From Devosia naphthalenivorans (GTDB lineage: Bacteria > Pseudomonadota > Alphaproteobacteria > Rhizobiales > Devosiaceae), in contig NZ_PYVW01000020.1 of assembly GCF_003056355.1 (NCBI RefSeq), forward strand, positions 1 through 61,716: a stretch of DNA of 61,716 nucleotides, written 5' to 3'. Below are positions 36,221 through 45,274 of the stretch, piece by piece. The notes under the pieces were generated by a model. It was given only the letters and a program-made list of their open reading frames with translations, did not search any database and was not told where the DNA came from. The first letter of the stretch is position 1. Every line of letters starts with the position of its first letter. The position numbers and the translations under genes are program-made.

Positions 36221-37186
36221 ATGCCGCAAATCGGATTCCACGCGTCTCACGAACAGATCGATCCTGCTTCGCTGCTGAAAGCTGTTGTCGATGCCGAACA
36301 AGCCGGATTCGACGCGGCGATGTGTTCGGATCACTTTGCTCCCTGGAATTCAAAGCAGGGCCAATCCGGCTTTGCATGGTCCTGGCTTGGTGCGGCGCTG
36401 CAAGCGACCTCGCTGCCATTCGGGGTCGTGAACGCACCAGGTCAGCGCTATCATCCGGCAGTCATTGCACAGGCAGGCGCCACCCTGGCGCAGATGTTTC
36501 CCGGCCGCTTCTGGATGGCGCTCGGCTCCGGCGAAGCCGCCAATGAGCACATCACCGGCGAGCCGTGGCCCACCAAGCAGGTGCGCAATCAGCGCCTGGG
36601 CGAATGCGTCAGCGTTATGCGTCAGCTTTTCGCTGGCGAGACCGTGACCCACGACGGCCTGGTCACCGTTGACAGAGCCAAACTCTGGACCCGCCCGGAG
36701 CAGCCGCCGAAACTCATCGGCGCTGCTGTTAGCGTCGAAACGGCGCGGTGGGTGGGAAGCTGGGCCGATGGACTCATCACGATCAACCAGCCGCATGACC
36801 AATTGATCCAGATGATCGACGCTTTTCGCGCGGGCGGCGGTGAAGGCAAGCCCGTCTACCTGCAGATCCATCTTTCCTACGCAGAGAGCGACGAAATGGC
36901 GCTCGGCATCGCCTTCGAGCAATGGAGGTCGAATGTGTTCTCTCCGCCTCTATGTTGGGATCTCGAACTCCCCGAGCATTTCGAGGAAGCCTCCCGGTTC
37001 GTGCGCAGGGAAGACATGTCCGCCAGCGTATTGATTTCAAGTGAGCCCGCCCGGTTCGTCGACTGGCTGGGTGAATTGGCCAGTCTCGGCTTTGACGGCC
37101 TTTATCTGCACCATGTGGGCCGCGAGCAGCAGGCGTTCATCGAGACATTTGGTGAGCTTGTATTGCCCCAACTGAGAGGAAGCTGA
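36221..37186 (+). CDS. LLM-class flavin oxidoreductase (TIGR03885-like, non-F420)
   Basis: A 321-residue luciferase-like monooxygenase: IGFHASHEQIDPASLLKAVV, AMCSDHFAPWNSKQGQSGFA, GRFWMALGSGEAANEHITGE and GSWADGLITINQPHDQLIQM. The pattern fits the subfamily (TIGR03885) that I recall as using a flavin other than F420 and commonly encoded next to a GH13 enzyme, as here: the next gene begins three bases later. The chemical role is not known. The two are surely co-transcribed. Confidence 0.88.
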   Translation: MPQIGFHASHEQIDPASLLKAVVDAEQAGFDAAMCSDHFAPWNSKQGQSGFAWSWLGAALQATSLPFGVVNAPGQRYHPAVIAQAGATLAQMFPGRFWMALGSGEAANEHITGEPWPTKQVRNQRLGECVSVMRQLFAGETVTHDGLVTVDRAKLWTRPEQPPKLIGAAVSVETARWVGSWADGLITINQPHDQLIQMIDAFRAGGGEGKPVYLQIHLSYAESDEMALGIAFEQWRSNVFSPPLCWDLELPEHFEEASRFVRREDMSASVLISSEPARFVDWLGELASLGFDGLYLHHVGREQQAFIETFGELVLPQLRGS

Positions 37187-37188
37187 TT

Positions 37189-38838
37189 ATGGATATGGCC
37201 AAGACCAGCGATCTCTGGTGGAAGAACGCGGTGTTTTATTGTCTTGACGTGGAGACGTTCCGCGACGGCAACGGTGATGGGGTTGGCGATTTCTTGGGTC
37301 TCGCCGATCGGATCGACTATCTGGCCGGACTGGGCGTCACCTGCCTGTGGCTGATGCCATTCTACCCGACTGCCAACCGCGACGATGGCTATGACATCAT
37401 CGACTATTATGCAGTGGACCCGCTTTATGGCTCGCTTGGCGACTTTGTCGAGTTTCTGAGGACCGCGCGCGATCGCGGCATTCGCGTTATCGCAGATCTC
37501 GTGGTCAATCATACCTCCGCCGAACACCCTTGGTTCAAGGCGTCCCGCTCGGATAAGGCTTCCCCGTTCCGCGACTGGTATGTCTGGCAGGACAAGATAC
37601 CGGAGGGTGCCTCGGAGAACCTGGTTTTCCCCGACAAGGAAACCAGCAATTGGGAGCTGGACCGGAAAACAGGGCAATATTACCTGCACCGCTTCTACAC
37701 TCACCAGCCCGATCTCAACGTCACCAACCCGGACGTGCGGGAGGAAATCCGCAAGATCATCGGGTTTTGGCTGGAAGTCGGTCTGTCGGGCTTTCGCGTC
37801 GATGCCGTTCCATTCCTGCTCGAAACCGAAGGTGTCGAGCAGTCGATGGAGATGGCGCCACACGATTGGCTGCGTAACTTGCGCGGTTTTCTTGGCCGCA
37901 GGCGTGGTGATGCACTTCTACTAGGCGAGGTGAACCTCGAATACGAAGCGGTCAGAGAGTTCTATGGGGATGGTGGAGGCGGTGAACTTCACATGTGCCT
38001 CAACTTCAACCTCAATCAGGCGTTTGCCCTGGCGCTTGTTCGGGAAGATGCCGGCGCGCTGGTCCACGATTTGCGCGCCATGCCCACCCTGCCGCAGGAC
38101 GGAGCCTGGGCAAACTTTGTCCGCAACCACGATGAATGGTCGCTCGATAAACTCACCGAGGCAGAACGGCAGGAGGTCTTTCGCGCCTTCGGCCCCAAGC
38201 CGGACATGCAGATATTTGGACGCGGATTGCGTCGCCGGCTGCCAACCATGCTGAACGGAGACCAGGCCCGGCTACGAATGGCCTATAGCCTGATGTTCTC
38301 GCTGCCCGGGGCGCCCGTGCTTTTCTACGGAGAAGAGATCGGCATGGCGGAGAATCTGGAGATAGAGGGCCGGATGAGCGTTCGCTCGCTCATGCAATGG
38401 TCGGACCGGGAGAATGGCGGCTTCTCTGAGGCGCCTGCTGAGACGCTCTGCCGGCCATTGCTGAAGTCAAAGAAGTGGGGGGCTTCAGCAATCAATGTCC
38501 GCGACCAGGAGAGCGATCCCAACTCATTGCTGGCCTGGATGGAAAGCCTCATTCGCCGACGGCGGGAAATGCCAGAAATCGCCTTCGGGAACTGGAGCCT
38601 GGTGCCGATATCCGATCCTGCCGTACTTGCCCTCAGCTACGACTGGGGGGAGCGCCGGTCGATACTCATTCACAATCTCGCTTCGGACAAAAAAGAGATT
38701 TCATTCCGGCTTGACCCGGCGCAGGGGGAGAACTCCATCGTTGATCGAGTCGGCGGCGATGACATCACAGTCCAGAAGGACGGCGCCGTAACACTCAGCC
38801 TCGCAGGTTATGGGTGCCGATGGCTCAAATTTTCGTGA
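37189..38838 (+). CDS. GH13 alpha-amylase-family protein (trehalose synthase-like)
   Basis: A 549-residue GH13 enzyme. The barrel starts at FYCLDVETFRDGNGDGVGDF. Catalytic residues are visible: nucleophile D205 (GFRVDAVPF), acid/base E247 (LLLGEVNLEY) and D315 (FVRNHDEW). A beta-sandwich C-terminal domain is present (LALSYDWGERRSILIHNLAS). The layout is nearest to trehalose synthase/alpha-glucosidase types, so it probably rearranges or cleaves alpha-glucosides. It follows the LLM gene, with GAGAGGAAG before its ATG. Confidence 0.9.
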   Translation: MDMAKTSDLWWKNAVFYCLDVETFRDGNGDGVGDFLGLADRIDYLAGLGVTCLWLMPFYPTANRDDGYDIIDYYAVDPLYGSLGDFVEFLRTARDRGIRVIADLVVNHTSAEHPWFKASRSDKASPFRDWYVWQDKIPEGASENLVFPDKETSNWELDRKTGQYYLHRFYTHQPDLNVTNPDVREEIRKIIGFWLEVGLSGFRVDAVPFLLETEGVEQSMEMAPHDWLRNLRGFLGRRRGDALLLGEVNLEYEAVREFYGDGGGGELHMCLNFNLNQAFALALVREDAGALVHDLRAMPTLPQDGAWANFVRNHDEWSLDKLTEAERQEVFRAFGPKPDMQIFGRGLRRRLPTMLNGDQARLRMAYSLMFSLPGAPVLFYGEEIGMAENLEIEGRMSVRSLMQWSDRENGGFSEAPAETLCRPLLKSKKWGASAINVRDQESDPNSLLAWMESLIRRRREMPEIAFGNWSLVPISDPAVLALSYDWGERRSILIHNLASDKKEISFRLDPAQGENSIVDRVGGDDITVQKDGAVTLSLAGYGCRWLKFS

Positions 38839-38882
38839 CAACGCAAGCTTGGGCAATGGGTGCGCAGAACTGAGTTCACCCA

Positions 38883-38976
38883 GTAGACGTCATGGTGAGC
38901 CTGCCGAGCCACGCGGTCGTGGCATCAGGCCTCCACTGGCTCGACCTCCTGCTTCGACAGGCTCACCATGAGGCTT
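38883..38976. repeat. About 100-bp quasi-palindromic repeat (type 2, copy B)
   Basis: A more diverged copy of the 5470-5568 element (TGGTGAGCCTGCCGAGCCAC ... GCTTCGACAGGCTCACCATG). It fills much of the 313-bp space between the GH13 gene and the small paralogues. I see nothing else there. Confidence 0.75.
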
Positions 38977-39151
38977 TGAGGGCCTACCCCTTGGGGTCCG
39001 TCAAACGTGACACCCTAGGATCCTGACGTCTTTTCGTTACGAAAACGCGGTAAGGCGTACCCGCTCGTCCTGTCGAGGACTGCCAAGCAATAGTTGCGCC
39101 TTCGTTCTACATGTGCATCCAATGTCTTTGGGGGCTTGGGAGGGCCTGACT

Positions 39152-39361
39152 ATGCAAGTCAACGTGTTTCTGGCTCGGGAACAACGGGGGCCACGGTCCA
39201 AGCTGTTGGTGCTGACTGTGGCTTCGGAAGCGGAGATACCAAAGAACCTAAGCAAGTACTGGAGATTTTACGGGACCATCGACAGCCAGAGCGCCCTGTT
39301 CGATGGAGTTGCTGTCGAGTTGCACCTGCAGGCTCGAGGCTTCGCGATCGTCGAAGCGTAG
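39152..39361 (+). CDS. Small protein, tandem paralogue 1
   Basis: 69 residues: MQVNVFLAREQRGPRSKLLV, SKYWRFYGTIDSQSALFDGV and VELHLQARGFAIVEA. GGAGGG precedes the ATG at 39152. It is clearly related along its length to the next gene (MQVNVF, LLVL, IP, YW/WRYY, ARGFAIV/ASGYAIV), so the pair arose by tandem duplication. No function is known. Confidence 0.75.
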   Translation: MQVNVFLAREQRGPRSKLLVLTVASEAEIPKNLSKYWRFYGTIDSQSALFDGVAVELHLQARGFAIVEA

Positions 39362-39398
39362 CGACAGAAACAAGATCAATAATCTGAGGGGGAAGGCC

Positions 39399-39635
39399 AT
39401 GCAGGTAAATGTATTCATCACCCGGCAACAGGGGCGACTTGGAACCCAGTTGCTGGTGTTGCCGATCAATCCGCAGGCTGCGATACCCAAGGAGTACCGG
39501 GACGGCTGGCGATACTACAGCACGGTGAATACGGGCGACCGGATGTTCGGCGACATCGATGCCCGCGCCATCGAGGCGGAGCTGGCTGCCAGCGGCTATG
39601 CCATCGTGACGCCGGAGGCACCAGATAGAAGATAG
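39399..39635 (+). CDS. Small protein, tandem paralogue 2
   Basis: 78 residues: MQVNVFITRQQGRLGTQLLV, IPKEYRDGWRYYSTVNTGDR, FGDIDARAIEAELAASGYAI. GAGGGGGAAGG precedes the ATG. It lies 37 bp after its paralogue and is probably co-transcribed. It is the less diverged copy in appearance. Function unknown. Confidence 0.78.
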   Translation: MQVNVFITRQQGRLGTQLLVLPINPQAAIPKEYRDGWRYYSTVNTGDRMFGDIDARAIEAELAASGYAIVTPEAPDRR

Positions 39636-39690
39636 GGCGCGATGTCGAATAGCCCTCCGTCGTGAAGCAACCCCGTAACGGGAACAAGAG

Positions 39691-40746
39691 ATGCCGTTTC
39701 CGACTTACAATGGCATGAAGCGTTCCCTCCTGTATCCTTTTCGCCTTGCGCTGACCGCCTGCGCACTGGTGTTCTCCCATGCCGCTTTCGCTCAGCCGGA
39801 CGAACTTGCGGCGCGGCTGGAGCCCGTGCTGGACGAGGCCGAACGCCTTGCTCCCCTCAATACCGTGGTGGTCGCAGCCGATGGCGAGATCGTTGCCGAG
39901 CGCGGCTATCGCGGCAATTCGGTTTCTGAGCCGGCCAACATCAAGTCTGCGTCCAAGAGCATCATTTCGGCGATGGTCGGCATCGCCATCGACCGCGGGC
40001 TCATTGAAGGCGTCGATCAACCTATTGCCGAATTGCTGGCCGACGATCTGCCTGACGATCCCGATCCGAGGATTTACGAGATCACCGTGGGGAACCTGCT
40101 GTCCATGCAGGCCGGGCTCACCCGCACGTCTGGTCCCAACTACGGCCGCTGGGTCGAAAACGCCAATTGGGTGCGCGCCGCTCTTGCACAGCCCTTCGAG
40201 GACGAACCGGGCGGCGCGATGCTCTATTCGACAGGCTCGACGCATCTGCTCTCGGCCATACTGACCAGCGTAAGCGGCCAATCGACACTGGCACTCGCCC
40301 AGGACTGGCTTTCGCCGCTCGATGGCTTTTCCATCGCCGCATGGGACCGCGATCCACAAGGCATCTATCTCGGCGGCAACCAGATGGCGATGAGCCCGCT
40401 ATCCCTTCTTTCGTTCGGCGAGCTTTACCGAAACAATGGACTTGCCGACGCAGGAGAGCGGGTAGTCTCCGAGGATTGGATCAGACAGTCCTGGGAGCCA
40501 CGAGTCATCTCCCGCCTATCGGGGGATGAATATGGCTATGGCTGGTTCCTGCGCGAGGTAGCCGGCGAGCAGGTCTATTACGGCTGGGGCTATGGCGGAC
40601 AGATGCTCTATATCGTCCCCAGTCTTGAGCTAACGGTGGTTATGACTTCGGACGAGTACAGCCCATCCGCCAGCACGGGTCACCGGGACGACCTGCACCG
40701 ATTGCTGGGCGAAATAGTCGAAGCCACTCGGCTCCCCGCGGACTGA
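39691..40746 (+). CDS. Exported serine hydrolase (beta-lactamase class C family)
   Basis: A 351-residue protein with a signal peptide (LLYPFRLALTACALVFSHAA, cut near AFA). The S-x-x-K motif is SASKSI, with the active serine. The second motif YSTGSTHLLSAIL is YxN-like but has Thr/Ser at that position. It continues to YGYGWFLREVAGEQVYYGWG and YGGQMLYIVPSLELTVVM. It may act as an esterase, carboxypeptidase or related hydrolase; true beta-lactamase activity is not implied. The first ATG (39691) has GGGAACAAGAG upstream and is preferred. Confidence 0.88.
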   Translation: MPFPTYNGMKRSLLYPFRLALTACALVFSHAAFAQPDELAARLEPVLDEAERLAPLNTVVVAADGEIVAERGYRGNSVSEPANIKSASKSIISAMVGIAIDRGLIEGVDQPIAELLADDLPDDPDPRIYEITVGNLLSMQAGLTRTSGPNYGRWVENANWVRAALAQPFEDEPGGAMLYSTGSTHLLSAILTSVSGQSTLALAQDWLSPLDGFSIAAWDRDPQGIYLGGNQMAMSPLSLLSFGELYRNNGLADAGERVVSEDWIRQSWEPRVISRLSGDEYGYGWFLREVAGEQVYYGWGYGGQMLYIVPSLELTVVMTSDEYSPSASTGHRDDLHRLLGEIVEATRLPAD

Positions 40747-40789
40747 CTGTCGAGTCCGCAGGCTGCGAGCAAATTGGCTGCTTGAGCGA

Positions 40790-40879
40790 TGGCGGGTAGA
40801 GAGGGATTCGAACCCCCGGAACGCTTGCACGTTCGCCGGTTTTCAAGACCGGAGCAATCAACCGCTCTGCCATCTACCC
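40790..40879 (-). tRNA. tRNA-Ser (TGA anticodon)
   Basis: On the minus strand the acceptor stem GGGTAGA / TCTACCC, D arm, anticodon loop CTTGAAA within CCGGTCTTGAAAACCGG, a long variable arm (CGAACGTGCAAGCGTTCC), the T loop GGTTCGAATCC and an encoded CCA end are all seen. This is a type II tRNA of 90 nt decoding UCA. Confidence 0.95.
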
Positions 40880-40940
40880 GTTGGATGTGCCTTTAGCCGT
40901 AGAGCGGCTGGCTGTCCAGTCTGGAACGGCGTCTGCTGCC

Positions 40941-41912
40941 CTATGGCAACAGCACAACCGAACCCGTCGTTTCGCGCCCTTCGAGGGCACGGTGCGCATC
41001 GGCAGCGTCGCTCAAGGGGAACGTCTTGTTGATGTTCACCTTGATGCTGCCGTTGGCGACAGCGTCGAACAGCGATGCGGCGCCTTCCAGCAATGCCTCG
41101 CGATTATTGAGGTAATGCGCCGTGGTCGGGCGCGTCACGTAGAGCGAACCCTTGCGGGAAAGAACTGTGATGTCGGGGATGCTGACGACGCCCGAGGCGT
41201 TGCCGAAACTCGCCATCAGCCCGCGTGGACGAAGGCAATCGAGCGACTTCTCGAACGTAGACTTGCCAACGCCATCATAGACGACATCGACACCCTTGCC
41301 GCCGGTGATTTCCTTGACCCGCTCGGCGAAATCCTCGGTGCGATAGTTGATGACATGATCGCAGCCATGCGCGCGAGCAAGCTCGACCTTTTCTTCACTG
41401 CCCGCCGTGCCGATCACCGTGGCGCCGAGTGCTTTGGCCCATTGGGTTGCGATAAGGCCAACGCCGCCTGCAGCCGCCTGCCAGAGAATGGTTTCGCCCT
41501 TGGCCAGCGGCCAGGTCTTGAACAGGAGGTAATAGGCCGTCAGCCCCTTGAGCATGATGGCGGCGGCAGTCTTGTCATCGATGCTGTCGGGAATTGGCAC
41601 CACACGATCGGCGGCTGCCAGACGCTCGACGGCGTAGGCGCCGATCTGCCCCTGGTAGGCAACACGGTCGCCCACCCTGAGATCGGTCACGCCTTCGCCG
41701 ACAGCGGTGACCACCCCTGCCCCTTCATTGCCGGCAACGAAGGGCGTCTGGACTGGATACAGCCCCGAGCGCTGATAGGTGTCGATGAAGTTCAGCCCGA
41801 TCGCCGTCTGCTTGAGCTTTACCTGGCCGGCACCTGGATCGGCGACGGGCCGATCCTCGAAGCTCAACTGTTCGGGGCCACCGGTTTGGAGAACGACAAT
41901 GGCTTTGGTCAT
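40941..41912 (-). CDS. qorA: NADPH:quinone oxidoreductase (MDR family)
   Basis: A 323-residue zinc-free medium-chain reductase. Key segments: LKQTAIGLNFIDTYQRSGLY, PFVAGNEGAGVVTAVGEGV, and the NADPH site ILWQAAAGGVGLIATQWAKA. The pattern NFIDTYxRxGLYPV and VVYDGVGKSTFEKSLDCLRP is that of bacterial QorA. It reduces quinones one electron at a time. It overlaps terC by four bases (translational coupling). Confidence 0.93.
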   Translation of the reverse strand: MTKAIVVLQTGGPEQLSFEDRPVADPGAGQVKLKQTAIGLNFIDTYQRSGLYPVQTPFVAGNEGAGVVTAVGEGVTDLRVGDRVAYQGQIGAYAVERLAAADRVVPIPDSIDDKTAAAIMLKGLTAYYLLFKTWPLAKGETILWQAAAGGVGLIATQWAKALGATVIGTAGSEEKVELARAHGCDHVINYRTEDFAERVKEITGGKGVDVVYDGVGKSTFEKSLDCLRPRGLMASFGNASGVVSIPDITVLSRKGSLYVTRPTTAHYLNNREALLEGAASLFDAVANGSIKVNINKTFPLSDAADAHRALEGRETTGSVVLLP

Positions 41913-42787
41913 GATCTTGGCTTCCGGGGAGCAGATTTAGGCCGCGCCTGGGCGCGGGCGGTTGGCGAGGTCTTGGAGCGAGCACGTGTACGGGCCGCGG
42001 ACGCTTCTTCCGAACTGACGGAGCCCGTGACGCCGGTGAATGGCGCAACGCCGCCGCTCGCCCCTCCAGCACCGGCGCGCTTGCGCTTGGACGCAAAGAT
42101 ATTGATCGCCTCGACAAGCACCGAGAAGGCCATGGCCGCGTAGATGTAGCCCTTGGGGATATGGAAGCCAAGGCCATCAGCAACGAGCGAAACGCCGATC
42201 AGCAGTAGGAAAGCCAGCGCCAGCATCTTGGTGGTCGGGTGTTCCGAAACGAACCTGGCGACCGGGCCGGAGGCTACAAACATCACGCCTACCGCGACGA
42301 TAACGGCGGCAATCATGACCTCGACGTCGTCGGCCATGCCGACCGCCGTGACGATGGAGTCGATCGAGAACACCATGTCGATCACGATGATCTGGCCGAT
42401 AACGGCGGCAAACAGGGCGGTCGCCTTGCTCGCAATTTCGGGTTCATGCGGCTCTTCGATCGCGGCGTGCATTTCGTGCGTGGCCTTGTAGACCAGGAAC
42501 GCGCCACCGGCGATCAGGATGAGATCTTTCCAGGAGAGATCGAAGCCGAAGGCGGAAATGGCAGGCTGGGTGAGGCTAATGATCCAGCTGATGACCAGCA
42601 GCAGCAGAATGCGGAAGATCAGCGCCAGCGCCAGGCCGAGCTTGCGGGCCCGATCCGCCTGCTCCTTGGGGAGACGGGAGACCAGCACCGAGATGAACAC
42701 GATATTGTCGATCCCCAGCACGATCTCCATGACCGTCAGGGTACCAAAAGCGATCCAGGCGTTTGGATCGGACAATAGTTCAAGCAT
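41909..42787 (-). CDS. TerC-family membrane protein
   Basis: A 292-residue protein with about seven membrane segments and the TerC signatures LTVMEIVLGIDNIVFISVLV and QIIVIDMVFSIDSIVTAVGM, whose acidic residues in the membrane suggest metal ion transport, commonly linked to manganese export and metallation of secreted proteins. It ends in a basic, Ala/Ser-rich tail absent from short members. It precedes qorA in an overlapping pair. GGAG lies upstream of the ATG. Confidence 0.92.
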   Translation of the reverse strand: MLELLSDPNAWIAFGTLTVMEIVLGIDNIVFISVLVSRLPKEQADRARKLGLALALIFRILLLLVISWIISLTQPAISAFGFDLSWKDLILIAGGAFLVYKATHEMHAAIEEPHEPEIASKATALFAAVIGQIIVIDMVFSIDSIVTAVGMADDVEVMIAAVIVAVGVMFVASGPVARFVSEHPTTKMLALAFLLLIGVSLVADGLGFHIPKGYIYAAMAFSVLVEAINIFASKRKRAGAGGASGGVAPFTGVTGSVSSEEASAARTRARSKTSPTARAQARPKSAPRKPRS

Positions 42788-43017
42788 GTGTAGCTCCGGT
42801 GCGAGTCTGTTGGCGGTATGTTTACGGGGAGCGCAGTGTTTCGGAAAGCCTCGGCGTCAGAGTTTGTTGCGATGCGGCGTTCGGCAGCACGACCCGTGCC
42901 GCTCAAGGCTGGCCTGCGAGCCTCGGCGGGTGCTAAATTGGCTCATCAATCACGCGAGTGCCGCCTCATGCAGCTGTTTTGTGCGACCGTCTCTTTCTCC
43001 GACGAGATTTTTGATCG

Positions 43018-44175
43018 ATGAGCGCGCATGATGCAATCGTGGTCGGCGGCGGGCTCACCGGTGCCGCATCCGCCATCGCCCTAGCGAAGGCCGGGCTCGA
43101 CACGCTGCACCTTGCACCAAAGGGCCAGCTTGACCGCAGGACGTCGGCGCTGATGATGCCCAGCGTCGATTATCTGCGCAGCGCCGGGCTGATCGATGAA
43201 CCGGAGAAGCTGGGGCACGCACTCACCCAAATCCGCATCATCGATGCCACCAACCGCCTGATCCGCGCGCCCGAGACTTTGTTCGAAGCAGGCGAAGCCG
43301 GCCTTGAGGCATTCGGATGGAACTTTGCCAACGCGAAGCTCCTGCAGAGATTCGAGGAGGTTGCCACAACGCTACCGAGCCTCGCCACGCGCGACCTGAT
43401 GGTCTCACGGATTGAAAGTACAGAAGCTGGTCACCGGGTTCAGTTGAGCGACGGCTCGGTGGCTGAGGCGCCGCTGCTGGTAGGGGCGGACGGCAAGAAA
43501 TCAGTGGTGCGGGCGTCCGCAGGTTTCGCCGTGCGCGAAAGTGCATTCGAGCAGGCCGCGCTGGTTTGCGATCTGGAACTGTCCCGACCCATCGGCGGCA
43601 CGTCCATCGAGTTTCACTATCCGAACGGGCCTTTTACGCTGGTTCCTGCGGGTGACAAGCGGGCCAATCTGGTGTGGATCGACCAGCTTGCCGTACTCAA
43701 GGCCGCCCAGGCCGGGAGCAAGGAGGAATTCACCACGGCACTGCTGGAGCGATCGCAGCGATTGCTCGGCAGCATCAAGGTGACCACGCCAAGTTTCATC
43801 TTCCCGCTCAGCACGCTGGCAGTGGATCACGCGGGCAAGAACGGCGTCGTGCTGGTGGGCGAAGCTGCTCACGCCTTCCCGCCCATCGGCGCACAAGGCC
43901 TCAATCTCGGACTGCGGGATGTTGCGGATCTCGCGGCTGCCCTCGCCGAAATCGACCGTTCCCGGCCCAATTGGGCCAATAGGGTGAGCCGGGACTATGC
44001 CCAGCGCCGTGCGGCCGATCTGGTGCGCACCGGCGGCATGGTCGACACGTTGTTCCGCTCGCTGCTCGCCGAGATGGTGCCCATGCAGGCACTGCGCGCA
44101 GGGGGCGTGTGGGCTTTGAAGCTGATGCCGAGCCTGCGGCGTCAGGCATTCTCCGTAGGCATGGGCGGGCGGTAG
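43018..44175 (+). CDS. UbiH/UbiF-family FAD-dependent hydroxylase
   Basis: A 385-residue flavin monooxygenase: the FAD site IVVGGGLTGAASAIALAKAG at the N terminus, the GADGKKSVVR motif, and the second FAD motif VGEAAHAFPPIGAQGLNLGL. The family hydroxylates the ubiquinone ring. Which carbon is modified cannot be told from sequence (UbiH, UbiF or the broader UbiL/UbiM types). Nothing else of the Ubi pathway is beside it. It begins a separate plus-strand unit divergent from terC. Confidence 0.9.
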   Translation: MSAHDAIVVGGGLTGAASAIALAKAGLDTLHLAPKGQLDRRTSALMMPSVDYLRSAGLIDEPEKLGHALTQIRIIDATNRLIRAPETLFEAGEAGLEAFGWNFANAKLLQRFEEVATTLPSLATRDLMVSRIESTEAGHRVQLSDGSVAEAPLLVGADGKKSVVRASAGFAVRESAFEQAALVCDLELSRPIGGTSIEFHYPNGPFTLVPAGDKRANLVWIDQLAVLKAAQAGSKEEFTTALLERSQRLLGSIKVTTPSFIFPLSTLAVDHAGKNGVVLVGEAAHAFPPIGAQGLNLGLRDVADLAAALAEIDRSRPNWANRVSRDYAQRRAADLVRTGGMVDTLFRSLLAEMVPMQALRAGGVWALKLMPSLRRQAFSVGMGGR

Positions 44176-44202
44176 GTTCTTCCGCGCGGCATGCGACTCT
44201 GG

Positions 44203-44297
44203 AGACCTCATGGTGAGCCTGTCGAACCACGAGGTCGAGCGAGTGGAGGCTTGGTGCCACGACCTCGTCCTTCGACAGGCTCAGGATGAGGTCTACT
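44203..44297. repeat. About 100-bp quasi-palindromic repeat (type 2, copy C)
   Basis: An inverted copy of 5470-5568 and its closest relative (GAGACCTCATGGTGAGCCTG, then TCCTTCGACAGGCTCAGGAT). It lies between two convergent genes (UbiH-type and IalB). Confidence 0.8.
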
Positions 44298-44334
44298 AGG
44301 ACCTATTCGGTGCTACATGCTCCACGCAAAGAAA

Positions 44335-44358
44335 AAGGGCGCGGTTTCCCGCGCCCTT
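44335..44358 (-). terminator. Terminator of the IalB gene
   Basis: A 10-bp stem AAGGGCGCGG / CCGCGCCCTT with a 4-base loop. Read on the minus strand the hairpin is followed by TTTTTC, a good intrinsic terminator a few bases after the gene's stop at 44381. Confidence 0.85.
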
Positions 44359-44380
44359 CTCCAAATCAGATCGCCGGATT

Positions 44381-45130
44381 TTACTGGGCGGCTGGTGCCG
44401 GCTCAGCGGGCGCTTCAGCCTCAGAGGCTTCACCTTCGGCCGGAGCGGCAGCTTCGCCATCCAGCTGACGGCGCAGTTCTTCGGCGCGGTCCTGCAGAAC
44501 CTGCTCCAGCGCGTTCTCGCCGGAGGTTTCCTGGCGGAATTCGTCGAAGCTGAGCGAAGCGTCGCCGTCATAGGCAGCCGTGAAGCCAGCCAGGGTGATC
44601 TCGATGGTCAGGTCTTCGTTCTGGCGGTTCTTGGCCGTCAGCTTCAGGGTGCTGCCGCGCTTGAGCGAGTTCACATACTGCTCGTTGATGACCAGCTGGG
44701 TTGCGCAAGAAGTCGGATCGCACAGCATGTAGGGCACGCGAACCGGCTTGGCGCCGTCGATCTGCCAGGTCAGGCCGAATGGCAGCAGGACACCTAGCGG
44801 TACGGCGGCGACGGCGAGCAGGCGACTTTCCTGACCCGGGTCATCACGCAGCAGGAACGAGCCGAGGAACTGGCCGTTCGCCAGAACCACTTGGCGCATG
44901 ATGCAGGCCTCCTGCCCATCTGGCAGCGGATCGCAAACCTTGAGCCAGTTCTGGCCTGGGGTTGCGGCCGTACCACCGGCAGCAGCATCGGGAGCGCTTG
45001 GGGCGGGAGCGGCGGGTGTTTCGGCTGCCGGTGCTTCCGGCGCTGGCGTTTCCTGAGCGAAGGCCGAGAGCGGGGACAGCATGAGCGCAGCCACCGCAAA
45101 ACCGGCGACGAGAGGTTTCCTGAAGTTCAT
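44381..45130 (-). CDS. IalB (invasion associated locus B) family protein
   Basis: A 249-residue exported protein. The signal peptide is MNFRKPLVAGFAVAALMLSP with a cut after AFA. A Pro/Ala-rich linker leads to the IalB domain (WLKVCDPLPDGQEACIMRQV, PFGLTWQIDGAKPVRVPYML, CDPTSCATQLVINEQYVNSL) with four cysteines likely forming disulphides. It ends in an acidic Ala/Pro/Glu tail. In Bartonella IalB is linked to red-cell invasion, but the family is common in free-living Hyphomicrobiales and an envelope role is more likely here. AAGGA precedes the ATG. Confidence 0.92.
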   Translation of the reverse strand: MNFRKPLVAGFAVAALMLSPLSAFAQETPAPEAPAAETPAAPAPSAPDAAAGGTAATPGQNWLKVCDPLPDGQEACIMRQVVLANGQFLGSFLLRDDPGQESRLLAVAAVPLGVLLPFGLTWQIDGAKPVRVPYMLCDPTSCATQLVINEQYVNSLKRGSTLKLTAKNRQNEDLTIEITLAGFTAAYDGDASLSFDEFRQETSGENALEQVLQDRAEELRRQLDGEAAAPAEGEASEAEAPAEPAPAAQ

Positions 45131-45274
45131 AGAATATCCTTGGCTTCTTTGGCGGTCCCGGTGGCCAACGCCACCTCGAGAATAGAACTGCCCTTCAAGT
45201 GCTGAAATCGGGCAATAACATGACCGACGATACTTGCCAAAGCATTATGGCAGATAGGGTAAGCATGGCCCCCA

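Noticed and set aside
42788..43017. A manganese (yybP-ykoY) riboswitch before terC
   Set aside because: The typical internal-loop sequences are not seen in the minus-strand leader, only a GGAG ribosome binding site.
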